A stretch of DNA of 64,000 nt from Pseudomonas sp. B21-023 (GTDB lineage: Bacteria; Pseudomonadota; Gammaproteobacteria; Pseudomonadales; Pseudomonadaceae). The stretch spans positions 4,127,501-4,191,500 of the forward strand of contig NZ_CP087190.1 of assembly GCF_024749165.1 (NCBI RefSeq), in the 5' to 3' direction. Positions within the stretch are counted from its first letter, which is position 1. Each line of letters opens with the position of its first letter. The notes beneath the pieces are model-generated. The model saw only the letters and a program-made list of their open reading frames with translations, did no database searches and had not been told where the DNA came from. The translations under genes were made by a program, and so were the position numbers. Shown here in pieces: positions 1-7,903 of this stretch.

Positions 1-256
1 TATGGATCGGCAGGGTGACCAGCTCAAGACAACGCTGGCAAACCATCTTGACTTCGACATCCAGCGCGCTGTGGATAACCACCACGTGCTGTTCATCTCG
101 TTCAAAATCGAACTTCGCCTGCACCGTACCGACATTGTCGGAAAGCGGGTCGCAGAGTCTTTCCAAATCAGCGAGTTGCAGCGAACCTTCGAGGGTTACG
201 CCACGATCAGCCAATTTGCGCGGGTCAACGTGAGGTGGAATCGGGTCATTCAACAT
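1..256 (-). CDS. yceD: YceD (DUF177) family protein, 3' end cut by window edge
   Basis: Partial gene read leftward from an ATG at 256-254; 85 codons are present and the C-terminus lies outside the window. The N-terminus begins MLNDPIPPHVDPRKLADRG, and the family's conserved CQRC motif is visible near residue 75. YceD proteins are encoded directly upstream of rpmF (ribosomal protein L32) and are linked in other bacteria to 23S rRNA accumulation; rpmF would lie just beyond position 1. In-frame upstream sequence hits a TAG, so this ATG is the first possible start. It falls only a few bases after a predicted transcription start, so the mRNA may be nearly leaderless. Confidence 0.85.
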   Translation of the reverse strand, partial: MLNDPIPPHVDPRKLADRGVTLEGSLQLADLERLCDPLSDNVGTVQAKFDFERDEQHVVVIHSALDVEVKMVCQRCLELVTLPIH

Positions 257-265
257 AGGCGCAGC

Positions 266-294
266 ATTCTAGGGATGCACCCCCTCCCTGTCAA
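266..294 (-). promoter_or_regulatory. Sigma-70 promoter of yceD-rpmF
   Basis: On the minus strand TTGACA (294-289) and TAGAAT (271-266) are separated by 17 bp, a near-consensus housekeeping promoter. Transcription should begin near 259, three or four bases before the yceD ATG. Confidence 0.75.
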
Positions 295-317
295 AGGAAA
301 TTAGGTGCCATCTCGCA

Positions 318-326
318 TGTTAGAAT
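318..326 (+). promoter_or_regulatory. Possible extended -10 promoter of maf
   Basis: TGTTAGAAT has a TG one base upstream of a TAGAAT -10 box, 27 bp before the maf start codon. The -35 region is poor, so it would work as an extended -10 promoter facing away from the yceD promoter. Confidence 0.4.
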
Positions 327-352
327 TCGGGGCAATTGCCCAGGAGTCTACC

Positions 353-931
353 ATGCTTCCCTTGTTACTGGCTTCCAGCTCGCCCTACCGCCGCGAACTG
401 CTCACCCGCCTGCGCCTGCCCTTCACCTGGGCGAGCCCCGACCTTGACGAACGGCGCCTCGATGGCGAGCCCGCCGTCGAGCTGGTGCGCCGCCTGGCCC
501 GACAGAAGGCCGAAGCCCTGGCCGCCAGTCACCCCGATCACCTGATCATCGGCTCCGACCAGGTGGCGGTACTGGGCGAGCAGATCCTCGGCAAGCCCCA
601 CACCTTCGAACGCGCCTGCGAGCAGTTGCTGGAGGCCAGCGGGCAGCAGGTCACCTTCCTCACCGGGCTGGCACTGCTGAACAGCGCCACCGGCCACTGC
701 CAGGTCGATTGCGTGCCGTTTACCGTGACGATGCGCGAGCTGGATCGAGAGCGCGTGGAGCGCTACGTGACGGCCGAGCAGCCACTGGACTGCGCCGGCA
801 GCTTCAAGGCGGAGGGCTTGGGGGTCAGCCTGTTCCAGAGCACCCATGGCTGCGACGCCACGAGCCTGATCGGGCTGCCGCTGATTCGGCTGGTGGACAT
901 GCTGCACAAGGAAGGCGTGCAGGTGCCTTGA
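353..931 (+). CDS. yceF: Maf/YceF family nucleoside triphosphate pyrophosphatase
   Basis: 192-residue Maf-family protein. These house-cleaning enzymes hydrolyse modified NTPs to the monophosphate; the YceF subgroup prefers m7GTP. The N-terminal signature LLASSSPYRRELL at residues 4-16 is the nucleotide-binding motif, and GSDQV near residue 66 contains the conserved acidic region. The ATG at 353 is chosen over upstream in-frame codons because AGGAG precedes it and it places the signature at the usual distance. It is divergent from yceD-rpmF, the usual Pseudomonas order. The YceF (rather than YhdE) assignment rests on this context. Confidence 0.88.
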   Translation: MLPLLLASSSPYRRELLTRLRLPFTWASPDLDERRLDGEPAVELVRRLARQKAEALAASHPDHLIIGSDQVAVLGEQILGKPHTFERACEQLLEASGQQVTFLTGLALLNSATGHCQVDCVPFTVTMRELDRERVERYVTAEQPLDCAGSFKAEGLGVSLFQSTHGCDATSLIGLPLIRLVDMLHKEGVQVP

Positions 932-936
932 GAGAC

Positions 937-1042
937 TGGGGCCGCTTCGCCGCGGTTCGTCGCTACGACAAGCCGGCTCCCACAGGATGCGGCGTAATTT
1001 GTGGGAGCCGGCTTGCCGGCGAAAGGGCCGCGAAGCGGCCCC
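937..1042. repeat. REP pair (GCCGGCTTGCCGGCGA type)
   Basis: Two inverted copies of the REP core (CAAGCCGGCTCCCACA and its complement) are nested inside a longer inverted repeat, GGGGCCGCTTCGC with GCGAAGCGGCCCC. It lies between the convergent maf and sppA, where it may act as terminator or mRNA 3' stabiliser. Confidence 0.85.
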
Positions 1043-1055
1043 AATCGACTTCAGA

Positions 1056-2048
1056 TCAACGCAGCGAAGGCCCCTGGAAGCCCATATACAGCGCCATGCG
1101 CTCCGCCACACTGGCACCGATGCGCTTGGAGAAACGATCGAACGGCGACTCCTGCACAGTGAAGTCCACCAGTTCCTTCTCGCCGACGATTTCGCGGGCG
1201 ACATAGCTGGCACTGCCCAGCCCGTCCACCAGCCCCAACTCCTTGGCCTGCTCGCCCGACCAGATCAACCCGCTGAACAGCTCAGGGTGATCCTTGTCCT
1301 TCAGGCGCTCGCCACGCCCCTGCTTGACCATGGCGATAAACTGGCGGTGCGTGGTATCCAGCACACCCTGCCAGAACGCGGTTTCTTCCGGCTTCTGTGG
1401 CGAGAACGGATCAAGGAAGGCCTTGTGTTCGCCCGCCGTGTAGGTGCGCCGCTCCACGCCCAGCTTGTCCATGGTGCCGACAAAGCCGTAGCCCGCCGCA
1501 GTGACGCCGATGGAGCCGACCAGGCTGGCCTTGTCGGCATAGATCTCGTCGGCGGCGCTGGCAATGTAGTAGGCGCCGGAGGCCCCCAGGTCGGCGATCA
1601 CCGCGTACAGCTTGATGGCCGGATATTCGGCGCGCAGACGACGGATCTCGTCGTACACATAACCCGCCTGCACCGGGCTGCCGCCCGGGCTGTTGACGCG
1701 CATGACCACGGCTTTGGTCTTCGGATCCTTGAACGCCTCGCGCAGACTCTTGACGATATTGTCGGCGCTGGCAGGCTCCTGATCGGCGATCACCCCGCGC
1801 ACCTCGACCAGCGCGGTATGGCTGCCGCTGCGCGAGGCAGCCTTGTCCACATCCATCAATGGCGTGAACAGGAACAGGATGCCGAACAGGTAAACGAAGG
1901 TCAGCAGCTTGAAGAAGATCCCCCAGCGCCGCGCCCGACGCTGCTCCTGGACACCCGCCAGCAAGGTCTTCTCCAGCAGCTTCCAGCTCTTGCGCTCCTC
2001 GCCAGCCTCATCGGCCTCGGGCGCCTTCCACTCGTCAGTCATGCTCAC
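1056..2048 (-). CDS. sppA: Signal peptide peptidase SppA, S49 family, inner membrane
   Basis: 330 residues, the short single-domain form of SppA, which degrades signal peptides left in the membrane after secretion. A charged cytoplasmic N-terminus is followed by one membrane segment at about 43-63. The peptidase domain contains VNSPGGSP (about 118-125). The likely nucleophile is Ser157 in GASGAYYIASAAD and the general base Lys209 in AGEHKAFLDP, by analogy with Bacillus SppA. Its start overlaps the stop of the upstream HAD phosphatase gene by four bases, so the two are probably translationally coupled. The order rluC, HAD, sppA is conserved in Pseudomonas. Confidence 0.93.
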   Translation of the reverse strand: MSMTDEWKAPEADEAGEERKSWKLLEKTLLAGVQEQRRARRWGIFFKLLTFVYLFGILFLFTPLMDVDKAASRSGSHTALVEVRGVIADQEPASADNIVKSLREAFKDPKTKAVVMRVNSPGGSPVQAGYVYDEIRRLRAEYPAIKLYAVIADLGASGAYYIASAADEIYADKASLVGSIGVTAAGYGFVGTMDKLGVERRTYTAGEHKAFLDPFSPQKPEETAFWQGVLDTTHRQFIAMVKQGRGERLKDKDHPELFSGLIWSGEQAKELGLVDGLGSASYVAREIVGEKELVDFTVQESPFDRFSKRIGASVAERMALYMGFQGPSLR

Positions 2049-2725
2049 CTACCTTGGAAATTGATCTGCGCAGGCTCGGCCAGCCATTCGCGCAACTGGG
2101 AAAAATGCTCGATGCACACTTGCGGGCCAAATTCGGCCAGGGCCTGCAGCGACATGGCGCCATAGCCCACGGCGACCGAATGCATGCCGGCATTGCTGGC
2201 CATCTGCAGGTCGAACGCCGAATCTCCGACCATCAGCGCCCGCCCGGGTTCGACCTGGCAGTGGGCGAGAATCTCCTCGAGCATCAGCGGATGCGGTTTG
2301 CCGCGGGTTTCGTCGGCCGCCCGGGTAATGTCGAAGTAGCTTTCCCAGCCATTGGCCTTGAGCACCCGATCCAGACCGCGTCGCGCCTTGCCGGTGGCCA
2401 CCGCCAGACGATACCCCTCGGCACGGAACGCTTCCAGCGACTCGACCACACCGTCGAACAGTGGCGACGGCTGTTGATCCAGCGCCATGTAGACATCGGC
2501 ATAATGCTGGCGGAATGTTTCCACCTGCGGCAGCTCAAGATGCGGATACAGGGTGGCGATCGCCTCCCCCAGCGCCAGGCCAATGATGCCCTTGATCGCC
2601 TCGTCGCTGCTGGCGGCCTCCCCGGCACGCCCGGCGGCCACGTTCATGGCCTCGACAATGCGTCCGATGGAATCGGCCAGCGTGCCATCCCAGTCGAAGA
2701 CCAGCAGGTCATAACTTTTATTCAT
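2045..2725 (-). CDS. HAD-IA family hydrolase (phosphoglycolate phosphatase-like)
   Basis: 226 residues. Motif I is DWDGTLADS at about 11-19, with the nucleophilic and acid/base aspartates. Motif II is TGKARRGLDRVL, and motif IV VGDSAFDLQMA holds the magnesium ligands. The layout matches HAD subfamily IA with a helical cap, as in Gph, so a small phosphomonoester is the likely substrate, possibly 2-phosphoglycolate. It sits three bases after rluC and overlaps sppA by four bases, so it is the middle gene of a three-gene operon. This is not the trpE-linked gph, so the exact substrate is open. Confidence 0.85.
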   Translation of the reverse strand: MNKSYDLLVFDWDGTLADSIGRIVEAMNVAAGRAGEAASSDEAIKGIIGLALGEAIATLYPHLELPQVETFRQHYADVYMALDQQPSPLFDGVVESLEAFRAEGYRLAVATGKARRGLDRVLKANGWESYFDITRAADETRGKPHPLMLEEILAHCQVEPGRALMVGDSAFDLQMASNAGMHSVAVGYGAMSLQALAEFGPQVCIEHFSQLREWLAEPAQINFQGR

Positions 2726-2728
2726 GGC

Positions 2729-3682
2729 TCAGGACGCCAACCGCTCGATAGTCTTGGCCCACATCTCGTCCACCGGCGCCTCGAGCTTGAGCTCGCCGCC
2801 GTCGGGCAGCGGCACGGTCAACTGGTAGGCATGCAGGAACAGGCGCTTGCCACCCAGGTCGCGAATCTCGCGACTGAAGTCTTCATCGCCGTACTTGCTG
2901 TCGCCGGCGATCATGTGCCCGGCATGCAAGGTGTGCACGCGGATCTGATGGGTACGGCCGGTGATCGGCCGCGCCTCGACAATCGTGGCGAATTCGCCGA
3001 AGCGGCGCAGCACGCGGAACAGCGTCAGCGCCTCCTTGCCCTCGTCATTGACCTCGACCATGCGTTCGCCGGAGCGCAGGTTGCTCTTCTGCAGCGGCGC
3101 ATTGACCTGTTTCTTCGAGGTCGGCCAATGGCCGCGCACCAGCGCCATGTAGCGCTTGTCCACGCCATCGCCGCGCAACGCGGCATGCAGGTGGCGCAGC
3201 ATGCTGCGCTTCTTGGCGATCATCAACAGGCCCGAGGTGTCGCGGTCCAGGCGGTGCACCAGCTCCAGCTCCTTGGCGTCGGGGCGCAACTGGCGCAGTG
3301 CCTCGATCACCCCGAAGCTCAGGCCGCTGCCGCCATGCACGGCAATGCCGGCCGGCTTGTTCATCACGATCAGCGCCTTGTCTTCATAGACGATGGCGGC
3401 TTCCAGGCGCTGCAACAGCCCCTGGGCCACGGGCGCGGGTTCGTCACGCTCTGGCAGGCGCACCGGCGGCACCCGCACGATATCGCCGGCCTGCAGCTTG
3501 TACTCAGGCTTGATCCGGCCCTTGTTGACCCGCACCTCGCCCTTGCGCAGGATGCGGTAGACCAGCGTCTTGGGCACGCCCTTGAGCGCGGTGATGAGGA
3601 AATTGTCGATGCGTTGGCCGGCAAGCTCCGGCGCGACTTCGATCAGCTGAACGCCGGAAGTCGGAGGGGTATTGGTCGTCAT
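2729..3682 (-). CDS. rluC: 23S rRNA pseudouridine synthase RluC
   Basis: 317 residues. RluC converts uridines 955, 2504 and 2580 of 23S rRNA (E. coli numbering) to pseudouridine. An N-terminal S4 RNA-binding domain (about 20-80, AGQRIDNFL onward) is followed by the RluA-type catalytic domain with the signature HRLDRDTSGLL, whose second Asp is catalytic. GRTHQIRVH lies in the C-terminal half. The ATG at 3682 is chosen because the protein then begins MTTNTPPTSGV and lines up with E. coli RluC; upstream in-frame codons would run through the rne promoter. It is divergent from rne, as in many Gammaproteobacteria. Confidence 0.93.
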   Translation of the reverse strand: MTTNTPPTSGVQLIEVAPELAGQRIDNFLITALKGVPKTLVYRILRKGEVRVNKGRIKPEYKLQAGDIVRVPPVRLPERDEPAPVAQGLLQRLEAAIVYEDKALIVMNKPAGIAVHGGSGLSFGVIEALRQLRPDAKELELVHRLDRDTSGLLMIAKKRSMLRHLHAALRGDGVDKRYMALVRGHWPTSKKQVNAPLQKSNLRSGERMVEVNDEGKEALTLFRVLRRFGEFATIVEARPITGRTHQIRVHTLHAGHMIAGDSKYGDEDFSREIRDLGGKRLFLHAYQLTVPLPDGGELKLEAPVDEMWAKTIERLAS

Positions 3683-3710
3683 GGCGGGATCATAACAATT
3701 TTTTATGGAA

Positions 3711-3739
3711 TTGAAGCACTTAATCATAACTGCTATAGT
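3711..3739 (+). promoter_or_regulatory. Sigma-70 promoter of rne
   Basis: TTGAAG (3711-3716) and TATAGT (3734-3739) are 17 bp apart, and TG precedes the -10 box by one base. Predicted start is near 3746, giving an rne leader of about 730 nt. Confidence 0.75.
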
Positions 3740-3745
3740 CGCGAA

Positions 3746-4477
3746 CGCCGCCAAAAGCGGCAGGCCAGCGGCATCAGGCTCTACGCCGGCCCTGACCATC
3801 GCAATTCCGAGGACGCGAGGCCGTCCTACGGAGCGTTCGCCAGTTTAACTAAATGCCTGGAATCGCCACCAGCGCTGTGTAGAGAAGACCGGAAAAAAAC
3901 GACAAGTGCGGTGTTTCACCTGCTTACCCGCTTCTTTTCGCCGTACCTCTGCCCGCCACCGTCGTTTCCGCGCATTCGGGCGAATGCTTCGGAAATACCT
4001 GCCTTGGATATGTCATGGCGCCAGCCCGGTACCGGGCTGGCGAAAAATGCAACCCGTTGCGGATTCAGCGCGCGGCAGCACCGAATTTTCAGGGATACGT
4101 GCAGGGTGGAGATGCACAGCCTTCGGACCGTGTGGCACCGAACCCGACCCCACCGCCCCACTCAACGGGCGATGAGCGGGCAAGGTCCTGAACAGACGCC
4201 CTCGTGGCATCCACGGACGACCGGTTGATTCCTCCTCCTGACTGAGTGCACCAGGCCCGCTCGATTGATTCGGATAACCTTCGAAAAGCTCGGCAGGCCT
4301 TTTGGCACCACAAAACAGGACGCGTCGTCGCGACAACGGCAGGCTGGGCAACCGGCTGGTGCCGAACGTCGTCAGACACGGGGGTGGCTCGCCACCCTTT
4401 GCGCACCTTGGCACCGATCATGAAAAGTCGCGTGTGCCGAACGCCGTTTCCGGCAGCCCGGAAACCGACGGTACAAC
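3746..4477 (+). ncRNA. Long structured 5' leader of rne (rne-II-like region)
   Basis: About 730 gene-free bases lie between the predicted start site and rne. Visible structure includes the stem TTCCG-GCATTCG / CGAATGC-CGGAA (3966-3994), a perfect 24-nt palindrome CGCCAGCCCGGT/ACCGGGCTGGCG (4019-4042) followed by five A, and a GGTGGC/GCCACC hairpin near 4382-4396. Pseudomonas rne leaders are known to carry a conserved RNA called rne-II, thought to let RNase E control its own message. I identify it by position and structure, not by model match, and its exact limits are not fixed. Confidence 0.6.
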
Positions 4478-7400
4478 ATGAAAAGAATGCTGATTAACGC
4501 AACTCAACCCGAAGAGTTGCGTGTAGCCCTGGTGGACGGCCAACGCCTCTACGACCTGGACATCGAGTCCGGTGCCCGTGAGCAGAAAAAGGCCAACATC
4601 TACAAAGGCAAGATCACCCGGATCGAGCCCAGCCTTGAAGCCGCCTTCGTCGACTTCGGCTCCGAACGTCACGGCTTCCTGCCGCTGAAGGAAATCTCCC
4701 GCGAATACTTCAAGAAAGCCCCTGAAGGCCGGGTCAACATCAAGGAAGTCCTGAGCGAAGGCCAGGAAGTCATTGTCCAGGTCGAGAAGGAAGAGCGCGG
4801 CAACAAAGGCGCCGCCCTGACTACCTTCATCAGCCTGGCCGGCCGCTACCTGGTGCTGATGCCCAACAACCCGCGCGCTGGCGGCATCTCCCGCCGCATC
4901 GAAGGCGAAGAGCGCAACGAGCTGCGTGAAGCGCTGAACGGCCTGACCGTTCCGGGCGACATGGGCCTGATCGTGCGCACCGCGGGCCTGGGCCGCAGCA
5001 GCGAAGAAATGCAGTGGGACCTCGACTACCTGCTGCAGCTGTGGACCGCCATCAAGGAAGCCTCGCTGGACCGTACCGCGCCGTTCCTGATCTACCAGGA
5101 AAGCAACGTCATCATCCGCGCCATCCGCGACTACCTGCGCCAGGACATCGGCGAAGTGCTGATCGACAGCATCGACGCCCAGGAAGAAGCCCTGACCTTC
5201 ATCCGCCAGGTGATGCCGCAGTACGCCAGCAAGGTCAAGCTGTACGAAGACAGCGTGCCGCTGTTCAACCGCTTCCAGATCGAAAGCCAGATCGAAACCG
5301 CCTTCCAGCGCGTGGTCGACCTGCCGTCCGGCGGCTCGATCGTGATCGACCCGACCGAAGCCCTGGTGTCCATCGACATCAACTCGGCGCGCGCCACCAA
5401 AGGCAGCGACATCGAGGAAACCGCCCTGCAGACCAACCTGGAAGCGGCCGAGGAAATCGCCCGCCAGCTGCGTCTGCGTGACATCGGTGGCCTGATCGTC
5501 ATCGACTTCATCGACATGACCCCGGCGAAGAACCAGCGCGCCGTCGAAGAGCGCGTGCGCGAATGCCTCGAGGCCGACCGCGCCCGTGTGCAGGTCGGCC
5601 GCATCTCGCGCTTCGGCCTGCTGGAAATGTCCCGCCAGCGCCTGCGCCCATCGCTGGGCGAGAGCAGCGGCATCGTCTGCCCGCGCTGCTCGGGCACCGG
5701 CATCATCCGTGACGTCGAGTCGCTGTCGCTGGCGATCCTGCGCCTGATCGAGGAAGAAGCCCTGAAGGACCGCACCGCCGAGGTGCGCGCCCAGGTGCCG
5801 ATCCCGGTGGCCGCTTTCCTGCTCAACGAGAAACGCAACTCGATCACCAAGATCGAACTGCGTACTCGCGCGCGCATCATCATCCTGCCGAACGATCACC
5901 TGGAAACCCCGCACTTCGAAGTCCAGCGCCTGCGCGACGACAACCCGGACGTGCTGAACAACCAGTCCAGCTACGAAATCGCCTCGGCCGAGACCGAAGA
6001 AGCACCGCTGCCGACCGCCACCCGCACCCTGGTACGCCAGGAAGCCGCGGTGAAGACCGCGCCGGCCCGCGCCAACGCACCGGTACCAACCGCCGTCGAA
6101 GAACAGCCAGCCGCACCCGCGGCGCCTGCGCCGAGCGTACCGGAGCCAAGCCTGTTCAAGGGCCTGGTCAAGTCGCTGGTCAGCCTGTTCGCCGGCAAGG
6201 AAGAGCCTGCCGCCGCGCCGGCTGTCACCACCGAAAAACCGGCTACCGAGCGTTCGCCACGCAACGAAGAGCGCCGCAACGGTCGCCAGCAGAGCCGCAA
6301 CCGCAATGGCCGCCGCGAGGAAGACCGCAAGCCGCGTGAAGAACGCAGCGAGCGCGCCCCGCGTGAAGAGCGTCAGCCACGCGAAGAACGTGCACCGCGT
6401 GAAGAACGCGCCCCACGCGAAGAGCGTCAGCGCCAGCCGCGCGAAGACCGCCGTGGCAACCGCGAAGAGCGCGTGCGCGAATTGCGCGAGCCGCTGGACG
6501 CCGCACCGGCCCCGGCCGCCCGCGAAGAACGCGCCCCACGTGAAGAGCGTGCGCCACGCGAGGAACGTGTAGCCCGTGAAGAGCGTGCACCACGTGAAGA
6601 ACGTGCCCCTCGCGAAGAGCGCGCGCTGCGTGAAGAACGCGCACCACGTGAAGAGCGTGCCCCGCGTGAAGAACGCGCACCACGTGAAGAGCGTGCACCG
6701 CGTGAAGAACGCGCCCCTCGTGAAGAGCGTGCGCCACGTGAAGAACGCGCTCCGCGTGAAGAACGCGCTCCGCGTGAAGAGCGCCAGCTGCGCCCTGAGG
6801 CGCAGGCCGTCGAACAGGCCGCCGAGCTCGCCGAAGAGCAACTGCCGAACGACGAACTGCTGCAGGACGAACAGGAAGGCACCGATGGCGAGCGTCCGCG
6901 CCGCCGTTCCCGTGGCCAGCGTCGTCGCAGCAACCGTCGTGAGCGCCAGCGCAACGCCAATGGCGAGTTGATCGAGGGCGACGAAGACGCCGGCGAAGAG
7001 CAGCAGCCACAACAGCACCAGGCCACCGAGCTGGGCGCTGAACTGGCCGCCGGCACTGCCGTCATCGCCGCCGTGGCCACCAGCAACATCAGCGCCGATG
7101 CCGAAGCCCAAGCCAACCAGCAGGCCGAGCGAGCCAGCGCCGCTGTCGCCGAAACCCAGGTGGAAATCACCGAGGTCGTGGCCGAACAGGTCGCCATCGC
7201 CCCGGTGGTCGAGCAACCGGTCAGCGAGCCAGTGGTCGCCGTTGAGCCGAGCATCGAACCGGTAGTCGAAGTAGCGCCGCAGCCAGTGGTCGAAGAAGCC
7301 CCTGCCGAGCAGCCTGCCGTCGTCGCCGAGGCGGTGCAAGCCCCTGCCGTGGAAGCCGGTGAAATCGAGCAGCCGCAGGTAGTCGAAGCCACCGTGGTCG

Positions 7401-7711
7401 AAGCCCCGGTAGCCGAGCAGCCTGTAGCGGTCGTCGAGCCAGTGGTCGAGGCCCAGCCGGAAGTGGCTGAAGCACCTGCCGCCGAGCCTGCGCCGATCGT
7501 TGCCGAGCAGGCGCCCGTGGAAGCACCGGCCCCGGTCGAAGCGCCTTCGGCGATGCTGGCCAACGGCCGCGCCCCGAACGACCCACGTGAAGTGCGTCGC
7601 CGCAAGCGTGAAGCCGAAGCAGCCGCCGCCGCTGCCGCCCAGGCCGCTGCCGAAGCCGCCCCTGCTGAAGCGCTGGAGACCGCCGATGAGCACAAGCCTC
7701 ATCACGGTTGA
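4478..7711 (+). CDS. rne: Ribonuclease E, degradosome endonuclease
   Basis: 1077 residues. RNase E cuts AU-rich single-stranded RNA, processes rRNA and tRNA precursors and scaffolds the degradosome. The N-terminal half has the S1 domain (about 35-125) and the DNase I-like catalytic fold: SIDINSARAT gives Asp300 and Asn302, and VIDFIDM gives Asp343. The Zn-link CPRC (Cys401, Cys404) mediates tetramer assembly. The C-terminal half is disordered: an arginine-rich region about 595-770 with fifteen consecutive REER units, a second basic patch near 805-830, then a Val/Ala/Glu/Pro-rich tail ending in an Ala-rich helix. The repeat block is the unusual part. The gene ends just before an intrinsic terminator. 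Confidence 0.97.
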   Translation: MKRMLINATQPEELRVALVDGQRLYDLDIESGAREQKKANIYKGKITRIEPSLEAAFVDFGSERHGFLPLKEISREYFKKAPEGRVNIKEVLSEGQEVIVQVEKEERGNKGAALTTFISLAGRYLVLMPNNPRAGGISRRIEGEERNELREALNGLTVPGDMGLIVRTAGLGRSSEEMQWDLDYLLQLWTAIKEASLDRTAPFLIYQESNVIIRAIRDYLRQDIGEVLIDSIDAQEEALTFIRQVMPQYASKVKLYEDSVPLFNRFQIESQIETAFQRVVDLPSGGSIVIDPTEALVSIDINSARATKGSDIEETALQTNLEAAEEIARQLRLRDIGGLIVIDFIDMTPAKNQRAVEERVRECLEADRARVQVGRISRFGLLEMSRQRLRPSLGESSGIVCPRCSGTGIIRDVESLSLAILRLIEEEALKDRTAEVRAQVPIPVAAFLLNEKRNSITKIELRTRARIIILPNDHLETPHFEVQRLRDDNPDVLNNQSSYEIASAETEEAPLPTATRTLVRQEAAVKTAPARANAPVPTAVEEQPAAPAAPAPSVPEPSLFKGLVKSLVSLFAGKEEPAAAPAVTTEKPATERSPRNEERRNGRQQSRNRNGRREEDRKPREERSERAPREERQPREERAPREERAPREERQRQPREDRRGNREERVRELREPLDAAPAPAAREERAPREERAPREERVAREERAPREERAPREERALREERAPREERAPREERAPREERAPREERAPREERAPREERAPREERAPREERQLRPEAQAVEQAAELAEEQLPNDELLQDEQEGTDGERPRRRSRGQRRRSNRRERQRNANGELIEGDEDAGEEQQPQQHQATELGAELAAGTAVIAAVATSNISADAEAQANQQAERASAAVAETQVEITEVVAEQVAIAPVVEQPVSEPVVAVEPSIEPVVEVAPQPVVEEAPAEQPAVVAEAVQAPAVEAGEIEQPQVVEATVVEAPVAEQPVAVVEPVVEAQPEVAEAPAAEPAPIVAEQAPVEAPAPVEAPSAMLANGRAPNDPREVRRRKREAEAAAAAAAQAAAEAAPAEALETADEHKPHHG
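6521..6790 (+). repeat. 18-bp tandem coding repeat, 15 units (REERAP)
   Basis: Fifteen consecutive 18-bp units each encode REER plus two residues, mostly AP, with VA and AL variants. Synonymous third-position changes (cgt/cgc, gaa/gag) are scattered between units. A looser set of the same motif lies upstream at about 6340-6430. It is in frame within rne, in the disordered arginine-rich region. Confidence 0.95.
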
Positions 7712-7727
7712 TAGCCTCGGCTGAATG

Positions 7728-7764
7728 AAAAAGCCCCGCCAGTGCGAACTGGCGGGGCTTTTTC
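7728..7764 (+). terminator. Intrinsic terminator of rne
   Basis: AAAAAGCCCCGCCAGT, a short loop, then ACTGGCGGGGCTTTTT. The strong GC stem with U tract starts 17 bases after the rne stop codon. Confidence 0.92.
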
Positions 7765-7810
7765 TTTGCCGGGATGGTAACGGCTCTACTGGTGATCCGG
7801 GCGGTGCGGC

Positions 7811-7882
7811 CGCTCCCACGCCACCATCCTACGCCTGAGCAGGCATGTGATTATGGCGTGGGAGCGGGCTTGCCCCGCGATA
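7811..7882. repeat. REP pair (GGAGCGGGCTTGCCCCGCGA type)
   Basis: A degenerate left arm (CGCTCCCACGCC) and an intact right arm GCGTGGGAGCGGGCTTGCCCCGCGAT stand in inverted orientation between the convergent rne and murB. Confidence 0.75.
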
Positions 7883-7903
7883 GGGCCGGCCCAGGCCAGC
7901 CCA

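Noticed and set aside
2054..4228. 724-codon rightward frame opposite the HAD and rluC genes
   Set aside because: Shadow of two well-supported genes and the rne leader; His/Gln-rich composition typical of antisense GC-rich DNA.
6340..6790. Possible CRISPR or satellite array
   Set aside because: The 18-bp repeats are in frame, without spacers, and code for a conserved Arg/Glu-rich peptide.
4418..7819. 1133-codon open frame antisense to rne
   Set aside because: It is the mirror of the GC-rich, repeat-rich rne coding sequence. Phenylalanine/Gly-rich low-complexity translation, no start signal and no family resemblance.
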